Shown piece after piece: positions 1 to 7,125 of a stretch of 36,735 nucleotides of DNA. Position numbers and translations under genes: made by a program. Source of the DNA: Acidobacteriota bacterium (GTDB lineage: Bacteria; Actinomycetota; Acidimicrobiia; Acidimicrobiales; Palsa-688); the NCBI GenBank assembly GCA_028876385.1, contig JAGWSF010000101.1, positions 1 to 36,735 of the forward strand, read 5' to 3'. Below the pieces are notes generated by a model. The model searched no databases and was not told where the DNA came from. It was given only the letters and a program-made list of their open reading frames with translations. Every line of letters starts with the position of its first letter. Within the stretch, counting starts at the first letter, position 1.

Positions 1-73
1 CCGGGGGGGGGGCGGTGCCGGCTGGGCGGGGGGTGTCGGCCGATAGTTCCAGGGGGTCGAGGAGGGAGGCCGG

Positions 74-1006
74 ATGAGGATCCTGCTCTGGCACGTCCAT
101 GGGTCCTGGACCACCGGGTTGGTCCAGGGACGGCACACCTACCTGGTGCCGGTGGTGCCCGACCGCGGCCCCGAGGGGCGTGGCCGGGCCCGGACCTGGC
201 AATGGCCGGCGACGGTGCACGAAGTGACCGCCGAGGTGGCGGCGCGCAGCGATATCGACGTGATCATCCTGCAGCGTCCCGAGGAGCTGGCCAGCCTGGC
301 CGAGGCGTGGACCGGCCGGCGGCCGGGGCGGGACCTGCCGGCGGTGTACGTGGAGCACAACACCCCCGAGGGGGCGGTCGAATCCATGACTCATCCTGCG
401 GCTGGACGGTCGGACATCACCGTGGTCCACGTCACCCATTTCAACCAACTGTTCTGGGACACCGGACGGGCTCCCAGCGTGGTCATAGAGCACGGCATAG
501 TCGATCCCGGATACCGCTACCGGGGGTCCCTTCCCCATGCCGCCGTCGCCATCAACGACCCCCTCTCCCGCCGGCGGGTGACCGGCGCCGACCTCCTGCC
601 CGGGTTGGCGGCGGCCATCCCGATCGACCTTTTCGGGATGCGCAGCGAACCGCTCGGCGGCCGGGACCTGCCGCAGGCCGAGCTGCACGAGCAGATGGCG
701 GCGAGGCGGGTGTATCTCCACCCCAACCGCTGGACGTCTCTCGGGCTGAGCCTGGTGGAGGCCATGCACCTGGGGATGCCCGTGGTGGCGGTTGCCTCGA
801 CGGCCGCGGCCGAGGCCGTGCCACCCGGCGCGGGCATCGTGTCCAGCCGCCTCGAGACCCTGACCGACGGATTGCGTCGCCTGGCCGGCGACCCTGCGGA
901 GGCCCTCGAGATGGGGCAGGCGGCCCGGGAGGCGGCCCTGGACAGGTTCGGGCTCAAGCGGTTCCTCGATGACTGGGAGCGATTGCTCGAGGCGGTCACA
1001 GCATGA
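74..1006 (+). CDS. GT4-like glycosyltransferase
   Basis: A 310-residue protein with the C-terminal half of a GT-B glycosyltransferase. The segment near residues 222-240 (SLGLSLVEAMHLGMPVV) matches the nucleotide-sugar-binding region of GT4 enzymes, where the usual motif is E-x7-E followed by AM..G.PVV. Here the first Glu is Thr, so donor binding may differ or be weak. The N-terminal half lacks the usual G-G-x-x glycine loop and has short insertions, so it is a divergent member. A GGAGGGAGG ribosome site lies just upstream of the ATG. It is followed after 16 bases by a canonical GT4 gene and then by hldE, a GT9 gene and gmhA, so it probably builds a heptose-containing surface glycan. Acceptor and donor are unknown. 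The 73 bases before it hold no complete gene. Confidence 0.8.
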   Translation: MRILLWHVHGSWTTGLVQGRHTYLVPVVPDRGPEGRGRARTWQWPATVHEVTAEVAARSDIDVIILQRPEELASLAEAWTGRRPGRDLPAVYVEHNTPEGAVESMTHPAAGRSDITVVHVTHFNQLFWDTGRAPSVVIEHGIVDPGYRYRGSLPHAAVAINDPLSRRRVTGADLLPGLAAAIPIDLFGMRSEPLGGRDLPQAELHEQMAARRVYLHPNRWTSLGLSLVEAMHLGMPVVAVASTAAAEAVPPGAGIVSSRLETLTDGLRRLAGDPAEALEMGQAAREAALDRFGLKRFLDDWERLLEAVTA

Positions 1007-1022
1007 AGAAAGGCGGAGAGAG

Positions 1023-2243
1023 ATGAAGGTGGCGATGGTGTCCGAGCACGCCAGCCCGATGGCCGTACTGGGCGGCGTGGACTCCGGAGGGCAGAACGTC
1101 CACGTGGGCGCACTTGCCGCCGCGCTGGTCGACCGTGGTCACCGGGTGGTGGTCCACACCCGGCGCGACGGCCCGCTCCTGCCCCGGCGCGTCACCGCCG
1201 GAGGGGGTGTCGTGGTCCACCACGTGGACGCCGGGCCGCCCACGGTCATACCCAAGGACGACCTCCGCCCGTACATGGAGGGCTTCGCAGATGTGCTGGC
1301 CGCCGACTGGGCCGAGGATCCCCCCGACGTGGTGCACGCCCACTTCTGGATGTCGGGGCTGGCTGCGGTTCGGGCCGCCCGGCCACTCGGCATCCCGGTG
1401 GTGATCACCTTCCACGCCCTCGGCGTGGTCAAGCGACGCCATCAGGGACTGGCCGACACCAGCCCCCCCGATCGTCTGCGGGTGGAGCGCTGGCTGCTCA
1501 GCGAGGCCGATGGCGTGATCGCCACCTGCCATGACGAAGTCCGTGAACTACGCCGCTTCGGCCCCCCGCCGCGGTCGGTGAGGGTCATCCCCTGCGGTGT
1601 GGACCTCGGTCTGTTCTCACCTTTCGGGCCCGCCGCGACTCGTGGGGCTCCCCACCGCATCGCCGTCGTGGGTCGATTGGTGGAAAGGAAGGGGGTGGCC
1701 GACGTCATAAAGGCCCTCGAATGGTTACCGGACACCGAACTCGTGGTGGCCGGGGGCCCCAACCCGGCCGAGCTCGGCTGTGACCCCGACGTGGTCCGCC
1801 TGCGAACGGCGGCCCGTCGGTGCGGAGTCGCCGACCGGGTCCACTTCCTCGGTCGGGTGGCGCGGGCCGAGCTGCCAGCGCTGATCCGTTCGTCGGACGC
1901 CGTCGTGAGCGTTCCCAGCTACGAGCCGTTCGGCATGGTTCCCCTCGAGGCCATGGCCTGCGAGGTGCCTCCCGTCGTCAGCGCCGTCGGGGGACTGAAA
2001 GAGACGGTGTCCGACGGAAAGACGGGCCTTCTCGTCCCGCCCGGTGAACCGCGGGTCCTGGCCGCGACCTTGTCCAAACTGTGCTCAGACCCGGCCCTCA
2101 AGCGGCGCCTAGGGGCGGCCGGGGGCCGGAGGGCGCGTGCGGCCTACAGCTGGCCGTCGGTGGCGGCGGCCACCGAAGGAGCCTATCGGTCGGTCAGCTA
2201 CGACCGGGCTCCCGCCTCGTTCACAGGGAGCGGTCGTCGATGA
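1023..2243 (+). CDS. GT4 family glycosyltransferase (MshA/sucrose-synthase-like fold)
   Basis: A 406-residue GT-B glycosyltransferase. The N-terminus MKVAMVSEHASP leads into a glycine-rich loop (LGGVDSGGQNVHVGALA) typical of GT4 enzymes. The mid-protein motif VVGRLVERKGVADVIKAL and the donor-site motif E-P-F-G-M-V-P-L-E near residues 301-309 (intact E-x7-E) are both present. I start at the ATG at 1023, which has a GGAG site just upstream. A longer reading from 969 would overlap the previous gene and adds nothing conserved. Its stop overlaps the hldE start (ATGA), so the two are translationally coupled. By family it transfers a hexose or related sugar from a nucleotide donor. The operon context suggests surface polysaccharide or glycoprotein assembly in the cytoplasm; the sugar cannot be read from sequence. 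Confidence 0.9.
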   Translation: MKVAMVSEHASPMAVLGGVDSGGQNVHVGALAAALVDRGHRVVVHTRRDGPLLPRRVTAGGGVVVHHVDAGPPTVIPKDDLRPYMEGFADVLAADWAEDPPDVVHAHFWMSGLAAVRAARPLGIPVVITFHALGVVKRRHQGLADTSPPDRLRVERWLLSEADGVIATCHDEVRELRRFGPPPRSVRVIPCGVDLGLFSPFGPAATRGAPHRIAVVGRLVERKGVADVIKALEWLPDTELVVAGGPNPAELGCDPDVVRLRTAARRCGVADRVHFLGRVARAELPALIRSSDAVVSVPSYEPFGMVPLEAMACEVPPVVSAVGGLKETVSDGKTGLLVPPGEPRVLAATLSKLCSDPALKRRLGAAGGRRARAAYSWPSVAAATEGAYRSVSYDRAPASFTGSGRR

Positions 2244-3724
2244 CGACGTGTTCCCCGGTGGTCGTGGTGGGCGACGCCCTGCTCGACCGGGACGTGACCG
2301 GCCGGGCGACTCGACTCTGCCCCGACGCCCCGGTGCCGGTGCTGGACGAGCTCGAAAGCCACCCCCGGCCCGGGGGAGCGGCCCTGGCCGCGGCCCTCGC
2401 CGCGGCCGACGGCCACGAGGTGCATTTGATAGCGGCCATCGGACATGACGCCGCCGGCGAGGAACTGCGGAACCTCCTCGAGGCGCGCGACGTGCATCTG
2501 GTGGCCGTCGATACCGGCGGAGCCACCCCCGAGAAGATCCGCCTTCTGGCCGAGGGCCGCCCGATGATCAGATGGGACCGCGGGGGTGAGCGGACGCCGC
2601 CCGCCCGCCTGTCCGAATCGGCCCTGACCGCGGTCGAGCAGGCGGCGGTGGTCATCGTCTCCGATTACGGCCGGGGGATCACCGCCGACGAGGGCTTGCG
2701 CCGGGCCATCCGCCGCCGGCGCCGGGCCACCCTTTGGGACCCCCACCCGCGAGGTTCGCAGGCCCCTCCCGGCGTGACACTCATCACGCCCAACCTGGTC
2801 GAGCTGCGCAGCTTCCTGAGCGCGCAGTCGTGTCCCACCGGTGGACCCATGGACCGGAGCGGACCGGTCGGCGCAGGGACCAGCGGCGGGGCCGCCGCCG
2901 ACACAGCCGGGGGGGTCGGGAACCTCCGTGAGCTGGCCGACCAGGCCGGCCTCGCCCGCCGCCTCTGGCAGGCACGGGCCGTCGCCGTCACTCTCGGACC
3001 CGCAGGGGCTCTCCTCGTCGACGGGGACGGACCCCCGCTGGCGGTCCCCGCCGCCGCGGTTAGCGGAGGCGACCCGTGCGGGGCCGGTGACCGGTTCGTG
3101 ACCGCGGTGGCCGGCGCTCTGGTGGGCGGCGCGTCGCTCAGCGAGGCGGTGACCGACGGGGTCGCCACGGCGGCGGGATTCGTGCGTCGGGGAGGCGCGA
3201 GACTCGTGGCCGCCCCCTCCCGGGGCGGCGCCGAGGAGGGGGGTCGGGCCGTGGGCGGCGAGACTGCCGGGGGCGATGCGGTGGCTCTGGCCGCTCGGGT
3301 CCGGTCGGCGGGGGGGACAGTGGTCGTGGCCGGAGGCTGCTTCGATCTGCTCCATGCGGGGCACCTGTCGCTGCTCGAGGCGGCGAGCCGTCTAGGGGAC
3401 TGCCTGATCGTGGCCATGAACTCCGACGCGTCTATCCGGCGGCTCAAAGGCGACGGCCGCCCGGTGGTGCCCGAGCCGGACCGGGTGGCGCTGGTCGCCG
3501 GCCTGGCCTGCGTGGATGCGGTGGCGGTCTTCGCCGAGGACTCCCCCGCCGACCTCCTCGGCCGGTTGCGACCACACGTGTTCGTCAAAGGGGGTGACTA
3601 CGCGTCGCGGGTGCTCCCCGAGGCGGCTGCGGTGGCTTCGTGGGGGGGCCAGGCGGTCGTCGTCCCTTACCTTTCGGGCCGGTCGACGTCGGGCCTGCTG
3701 CGGTCGGCCCGGCACCTCGGATGA
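2240..3724 (+). CDS. hldE: Bifunctional heptose-7-phosphate kinase / heptose-1-phosphate adenylyltransferase HldE
   Basis: A 494-residue two-domain enzyme of ADP-heptose synthesis. Residues 1 to about 320 form a PfkB-type sugar kinase: the N-terminal VVVGDALLDRDVTG, the motif DAPVPVLDE and the C-terminal catalytic loop GAGD near residue 280. After a Gly-rich linker (about 325-355) a nucleotidyltransferase domain begins with GGCFDLLHAGH (HxGH near residue 373) and contains the conserved RLKGDGRPV and VFVKGGDY segments. The order matches E. coli HldE, which phosphorylates D-glycero-D-manno-heptose 7-phosphate at C1 and, after GmhB action, adenylylates it. The kinase half carries a low-complexity insertion near residues 195-230. 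The ATG at 2240 overlaps the previous stop, and the stop overlaps the next ATG at 3721. GmhB is not seen in the window. Confidence 0.93.
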   Translation: MTTCSPVVVVGDALLDRDVTGRATRLCPDAPVPVLDELESHPRPGGAALAAALAAADGHEVHLIAAIGHDAAGEELRNLLEARDVHLVAVDTGGATPEKIRLLAEGRPMIRWDRGGERTPPARLSESALTAVEQAAVVIVSDYGRGITADEGLRRAIRRRRRATLWDPHPRGSQAPPGVTLITPNLVELRSFLSAQSCPTGGPMDRSGPVGAGTSGGAAADTAGGVGNLRELADQAGLARRLWQARAVAVTLGPAGALLVDGDGPPLAVPAAAVSGGDPCGAGDRFVTAVAGALVGGASLSEAVTDGVATAAGFVRRGGARLVAAPSRGGAEEGGRAVGGETAGGDAVALAARVRSAGGTVVVAGGCFDLLHAGHLSLLEAASRLGDCLIVAMNSDASIRRLKGDGRPVVPEPDRVALVAGLACVDAVAVFAEDSPADLLGRLRPHVFVKGGDYASRVLPEAAAVASWGGQAVVVPYLSGRSTSGLLRSARHLG

Positions 3725-4818
3725 CGACGCCCGTGCCCGGGCGGCCCGGCGGGCCCCCCACGCTGGTGGTCCTGAGGGCTCTCGGGTTGGGTGACGCCCT
3801 GACCGCGCTTCCGGCGCTGCGGGCGCTGACCGACGCGTTCCCGGGCCACCGCAGAGTGGTCGCCGCCCCCGCCCACCTGGCCCCGCTCCTGGTCGAGGAG
3901 GGGGGCATGGACGAAGTCGCCGACCATCGCGGCCTGTCCGCCCTGGACCCGGGACTGGACCGGCCCGACGTGGCCGTGGACCTGCACGGGAGGGGCCCGG
4001 GCAGCCAGCCACTCCTGCTGGCCCTGCGACCCCGCCGACTGATCGCCTTCGCCCATCCCGACATCCCAGAAACCCTCGGCGGACCGCGGTGGCGCCCCGG
4101 GGAACACGAGGTGAGCCGGTGGTGCCGGCTGCTCTGTGAAAGTGGGATACCCGCCGATCCACGGCGGCTGTCCATCGCCTCTCCGGCCACCCCGGGCTCG
4201 GAGTGGCCGGAGGGGCCAGAGGGGTGGCAGAGGCCGAAGTGGCGGGAGGGGTCAGGGGGGTGGCAGGGGCGGCAGTGGTCAGAGTCACCCGGTATCACCG
4301 TCATCCACCCTGGAGCGGCTTCGGGGGCCCGCCGGTGGCCGCCCCGACGCTTCGCGCTGGTTGCCGGCGCGGAGGTCCGAAAGGGCCGACGCGTGGTTGT
4401 CACCGGGAGCGCCGCCGAGCGACCGTTGGCCGAGGAAATCGCCGAGCGGGCCGGACTGGGTCCCCCCGCCGTACGCGCCGGCGACACCGACCTGTCGGAA
4501 CTAATCGCCCTGGTGGCCGCCGCCGGGCGGGTGGTGAGCGGGGACACCGGCGTCGCCCACCTGGCCACAGCCCTGGGCACCCCGTCGGTGGTGCTGTTCG
4601 GTCCCGTTCCGCCCTCGGAGTGGGGGCCTCCCCCCGGCTCGGCCCGCCACGTCGCCCTCTGGGCGGGCCGGCGCGGTGACCCCCACGCCGAGGACGTCGA
4701 CGCCGGGCTCATGGCCATTACCGTCGAGGAGGTCCTCGCGGCCCTGGACACCCTCCCGGACCCCTGGAGCAAGCCTGACCCCGTCCCGACCGCCCGGGCA
4801 GGCGGATACCGGCGATGA
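3721..4818 (+). CDS. Glycosyltransferase family 9 (heptosyltransferase-like)
   Basis: A 365-residue GT9 protein related to LPS heptosyltransferases WaaC/WaaF. The N-terminal RALGLGDALTALPALRAL and the C-terminal donor-site motif SGDTGVAHLATALGTPSVVLFGP are hallmarks of the family. It would transfer heptose from ADP-heptose, which fits the flanking hldE and gmhA. Start and stop both overlap the neighbours by four bases (ATGA), so the operon is tightly coupled. Residues about 160-187 are encoded by a 36-bp tandem repeat and form a Trp/Gly/Glu-rich loop between the two Rossmann domains, which looks like a recent expansion rather than a conserved part. The acceptor is unknown. Confidence 0.88.
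   Translation: MTTPVPGRPGGPPTLVVLRALGLGDALTALPALRALTDAFPGHRRVVAAPAHLAPLLVEEGGMDEVADHRGLSALDPGLDRPDVAVDLHGRGPGSQPLLLALRPRRLIAFAHPDIPETLGGPRWRPGEHEVSRWCRLLCESGIPADPRRLSIASPATPGSEWPEGPEGWQRPKWREGSGGWQGRQWSESPGITVIHPGAASGARRWPPRRFALVAGAEVRKGRRVVVTGSAAERPLAEEIAERAGLGPPAVRAGDTDLSELIALVAAAGRVVSGDTGVAHLATALGTPSVVLFGPVPPSEWGPPPGSARHVALWAGRRGDPHAEDVDAGLMAITVEEVLAALDTLPDPWSKPDPVPTARAGGYRR
4202..4281 (+). repeat. 36-bp in-frame tandem repeat inside the GT9 gene
   Basis: Two copies of a 36-base unit (4202-4237 and 4238-4273) and an 8-base third start (4274-4281), each beginning AGTGG. The copies differ at several positions. The unit length is a multiple of three, so each copy adds 12 residues (pattern W-x-E-G-x-x-G-W-Q) without breaking the frame. 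It falls at the hinge between the two lobes of the enzyme. Confidence 0.85.
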
Positions 4819-5411
4819 CCCACCTAGGCCCACCTGAGCGGATCTCATCCCGGCACCTGAGGGCGGTCCGAGTCGCGTTGGACGATTTCGAGGCCAGCAT
4901 CGACGTGATCGAGCGCTGGGGAGGTGAGTTGGCGCGACGGCTGACGGCCGGGGCGAGGCTGCTGACTGCGGGCAACGGCGGCAGCGCGGCCCACGCCGAG
5001 CACCTGGCCGCCGAGTTCGTGGGGCGTTACGCCACGGAGCGGGCTCCCTTCAGCGCCGTCGCTCTCCACTGCGGCGGGGTGACGATCAGCGCCCTGACCA
5101 ACGATTACGGGGCGGATGAGATGTTCGCCCGGCAGGTACGCGCTCACGGCCGTCCGGGAGACGTCCTGGTGGCCTTCTCCACCTCGGGTCACAGCCCCAA
5201 CGTGGTAGCCGCCGCCGGCGCCGCCTGCGCCCAGGGCCTGACCGTCTGGTCGCTGACCGGACCGGGGCCCAACCCGCTGACCGAGGTGAGCAGCGATTCC
5301 GTCGCCGTGCGGGCCCCCGCCACCCCTACCGTGCAGGAGATACACCAGATCGCCGTGCACCTGCTCTGTGAGGCATTCGACGAAAGCCTGACCCGGTCGG
5401 CGTCATCCTGA
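4815..5411 (+). CDS. gmhA: Phosphoheptose isomerase (GmhA-like SIS protein)
   Basis: A 198-residue SIS-domain protein close to GmhA in length (about 190). GmhA converts sedoheptulose 7-phosphate to D-glycero-D-manno-heptose 7-phosphate, the first step of ADP-heptose synthesis. The sugar-phosphate loops GNGGSAAH (53-60) and STSGHSPN (122-129) are present. Positions matching the E. coli zinc ligands are conserved: His63 and Glu67 (H-x3-E) and Gln174 and His182 (QEIHQIAVH). The alternative, the related DiaA, lacks these metal ligands, so GmhA is favoured. The ATG overlaps the stop of the GT9 gene. It is the last gene of the operon and converges on the sigma-factor gene. Confidence 0.9.
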   Translation: MTHLGPPERISSRHLRAVRVALDDFEASIDVIERWGGELARRLTAGARLLTAGNGGSAAHAEHLAAEFVGRYATERAPFSAVALHCGGVTISALTNDYGADEMFARQVRAHGRPGDVLVAFSTSGHSPNVVAAAGAACAQGLTVWSLTGPGPNPLTEVSSDSVAVRAPATPTVQEIHQIAVHLLCEAFDESLTRSASS

Positions 5412-5497
5412 CGGCGACCCCGGTGAGGTCCGTCCGACCACTCCGGGAAAGATACCGGGTCGCCCGGCGGTAGCTCCGTGGCGGCGGGGCCGGTCGC

Positions 5498-6787
5498 TCA
5501 GCTGGCCAGGAAAGACGAGCGCATACGGCCGATGGCGCCCGACATCACGCGAGAGACGTGCATCTGGTTGGTCTGCAATTCGTCGGCGACCTCCCGCTGG
5601 GTGCGGCCGTCAAAGAAGATCCGCTTCAGCACCAGCTTCTCGATGGGACTGAGGTGGGGCGCGGCCAGCTGGAGCTGGTGGAGATCGAGGCTGGCCTCGA
5701 AGCGGTGGTCCTCGACGGCGATTTCGACGGGATGGTCGTCGTCGGCCGAGCTGCGATCCAAGGTGGCCGGCCAGTAGCTGTCACCGGCCTCCATGGCGGC
5801 ATGAACCTCTTCGACGGTCATGGACAGGTAGCTGGCGATCTGGTCCACCGTCGGGGAAGCGCCGAGCTGGTGAGTGAGTGCCTCGCTGGCCTCGCGGACC
5901 GACAGGTAGGCGTCCTTCAGAGGTCGCGGGACTCTCAGCATCCAGGTCCGGTCACGGAAGTACCGTTTGATCTCACCAATGACACTGACGGTGGCGTAAG
6001 TAGCGAAAGAGGCGTTCGAGTCTGGCCGGTAACGGCGGGCCGCGGCCACCAGGGCCAGCAGGGCGACCTGCTCGAGATCCTCGCTGTGGTCCCGGGAGCG
6101 GGCGTAGCGGTGAGCCAGGCTGACGGCGAGGGAGAAATGCGACTCGACCAGCCGATCGGCTCTCTCCTTGGCCTCCAAGGTCAGCGGTGGGCCAACCGGT
6201 GACCCGGCCGGGTCCGGCGGCACCGGGCGTCCGTCGACGCGGGCCATGAGGCGGTAGTCGCTCGTCGCCGGGGCCAGATCGGGATGGTGCTTGACCCACT
6301 GCGGGGCACCGTCGACCCAGTAGACCATTCCCCCGACCCTGACGCCGCGAAGCGCCGCATCGACGCGGCTCCTGGGGACGGGATCGCCGGAAAGGCCGAC
6401 GCGACGTAGCACGAGAAGGTCCACCGGACTCGGCGGAGCTTCGAGGATCACCGAGGAGGTGGCGCAGGGCTTGGGGAACCACTTGCGGTTCGCTCTCGAT
6501 AGCCACTGGCTCCGGACCTCGCTCGGGAGCGGACGGACTTCGGCGGGGGAGTAATGCACGGGATCGCGGCCCGGGTCGTCGGCGAGGAATACCGAACAGC
6601 GCTCGGCCGGCGGTGAGCCGGTCGGCGCCGACGCCCGGCAGATGATGGACATGGCTGCTGCGTCGGCTGCGCTGCCGATGGTCCACACCGCGGCACCGCG
6701 GCGGGCGTCTCCTGCTCTGAGTGAGGGACCCAGTCGCCGCCGGAGATCACCCCATCGACTGAGGACGCTCCTCTCCGCTGCACCCAA
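5498..6787 (-). CDS. SigF/B-type sigma factor with N-terminal degenerate CheR-like methyltransferase domain
   Basis: A 429-residue protein in two parts. From about residue 205 it is a sigma-70 factor of the SigB/SigF/SigG type: region 2 (HFSLAVSLAHRYARSRDHSEDLEQVALLALV, then FATYATVSVIGEIKRYFRD), region 3 starting RVPRPLKDAYLSVREA, and region 4 with the helix-turn-helix GRTQREVADELQTNQMHVSRV. The first ~175 residues align by eye with the catalytic domain of CheR methyltransferases: VWTIGSAADAAAMSII corresponds to the SAM-binding IWSAGCSTGEEPYSIA, then Y-x(6)-LPSEVRSQWL, then PVDLLVLRRV, then R-V-G-G. The GEE residues of motif I are replaced, so catalysis is unlikely. The start is TTG at 6787, preceded at ideal distance by AGGAGGT; an upstream GTG at 6871 has no comparable site. 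No anti-sigma gene is adjacent. The sigma part is secure; the N-terminal assignment is inference. Confidence 0.85.
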   Translation of the reverse strand: MGAAERSVLSRWGDLRRRLGPSLRAGDARRGAAVWTIGSAADAAAMSIICRASAPTGSPPAERCSVFLADDPGRDPVHYSPAEVRPLPSEVRSQWLSRANRKWFPKPCATSSVILEAPPSPVDLLVLRRVGLSGDPVPRSRVDAALRGVRVGGMVYWVDGAPQWVKHHPDLAPATSDYRLMARVDGRPVPPDPAGSPVGPPLTLEAKERADRLVESHFSLAVSLAHRYARSRDHSEDLEQVALLALVAAARRYRPDSNASFATYATVSVIGEIKRYFRDRTWMLRVPRPLKDAYLSVREASEALTHQLGASPTVDQIASYLSMTVEEVHAAMEAGDSYWPATLDRSSADDDHPVEIAVEDHRFEASLDLHQLQLAAPHLSPIEKLVLKRIFFDGRTQREVADELQTNQMHVSRVMSGAIGRMRSSFLAS

Positions 6788-6942
6788 TGCCCTACCTCCT
6801 GGAGCATCCCGCTCCGCTTCGAGGACCGGCAGAGCCTTGGTGGGGTGACCCCGCGGGCCCGGTACGGGCAACTCTCCGGTCGGTTCCTACCGGGCGGGGT
6901 CCATCCGGGTCTCGTCCGGTGTGCCGTGGAAGGCTGAGGAGC

Positions 6943-6948
6943 ATTTTA
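6943..6948 (-). promoter_or_regulatory. Candidate -10 element for the CheR-sigma gene
   Basis: TAAAAT on the minus strand, within GGGATAAAATG, in an otherwise very GC-rich gap. It lies about 155 bases upstream of the TTG start and implies a long leader. No convincing -35 is seen. The rest of the 6788-7125 gap holds only the hairpin at 7014-7045; no gene was found. Confidence 0.4.
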
Positions 6949-7013
6949 TCCCGTCTGCGGATATTCGGGCCGCGCCCCCGCGGCGCCGACCGGCAGTTTG
7001 GGCGCACTCCGCC

Positions 7014-7045
7014 GTGGTGACCGGGGCTAGGCCCCGTATCACCAC
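7014..7045. other. Strong hairpin (possible terminator) between the secreted-protein and sigma genes
   Basis: The arms GTGGTGA (7014-7020) and TCACCAC (7039-7045) pair perfectly. Inside them CGGGGC and GCCCCG pair around a three-base loop, with a small internal loop (C against TA). It lies about 80 bases beyond the stop of the gene at 7126-8343 and upstream of the sigma gene, both on the minus strand. No U-tract follows on either strand, so it is either a U-less terminator or a structured leader element. Confidence 0.55.
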
Positions 7046-7125
7046 AGCGGACACCGTCGGCCCGTCGACAGAACGAGCCGGGCGCGTCGGCTCAGCCTGG
7101 TCTGGGTGACCGGCCGAGGCGTCGA

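Noticed and set aside
1..73. G-rich stretch at the window start as a regulatory element or G-quadruplex
   Set aside because: Too close to the window edge to judge; only a ribosome site for the first gene is clear.
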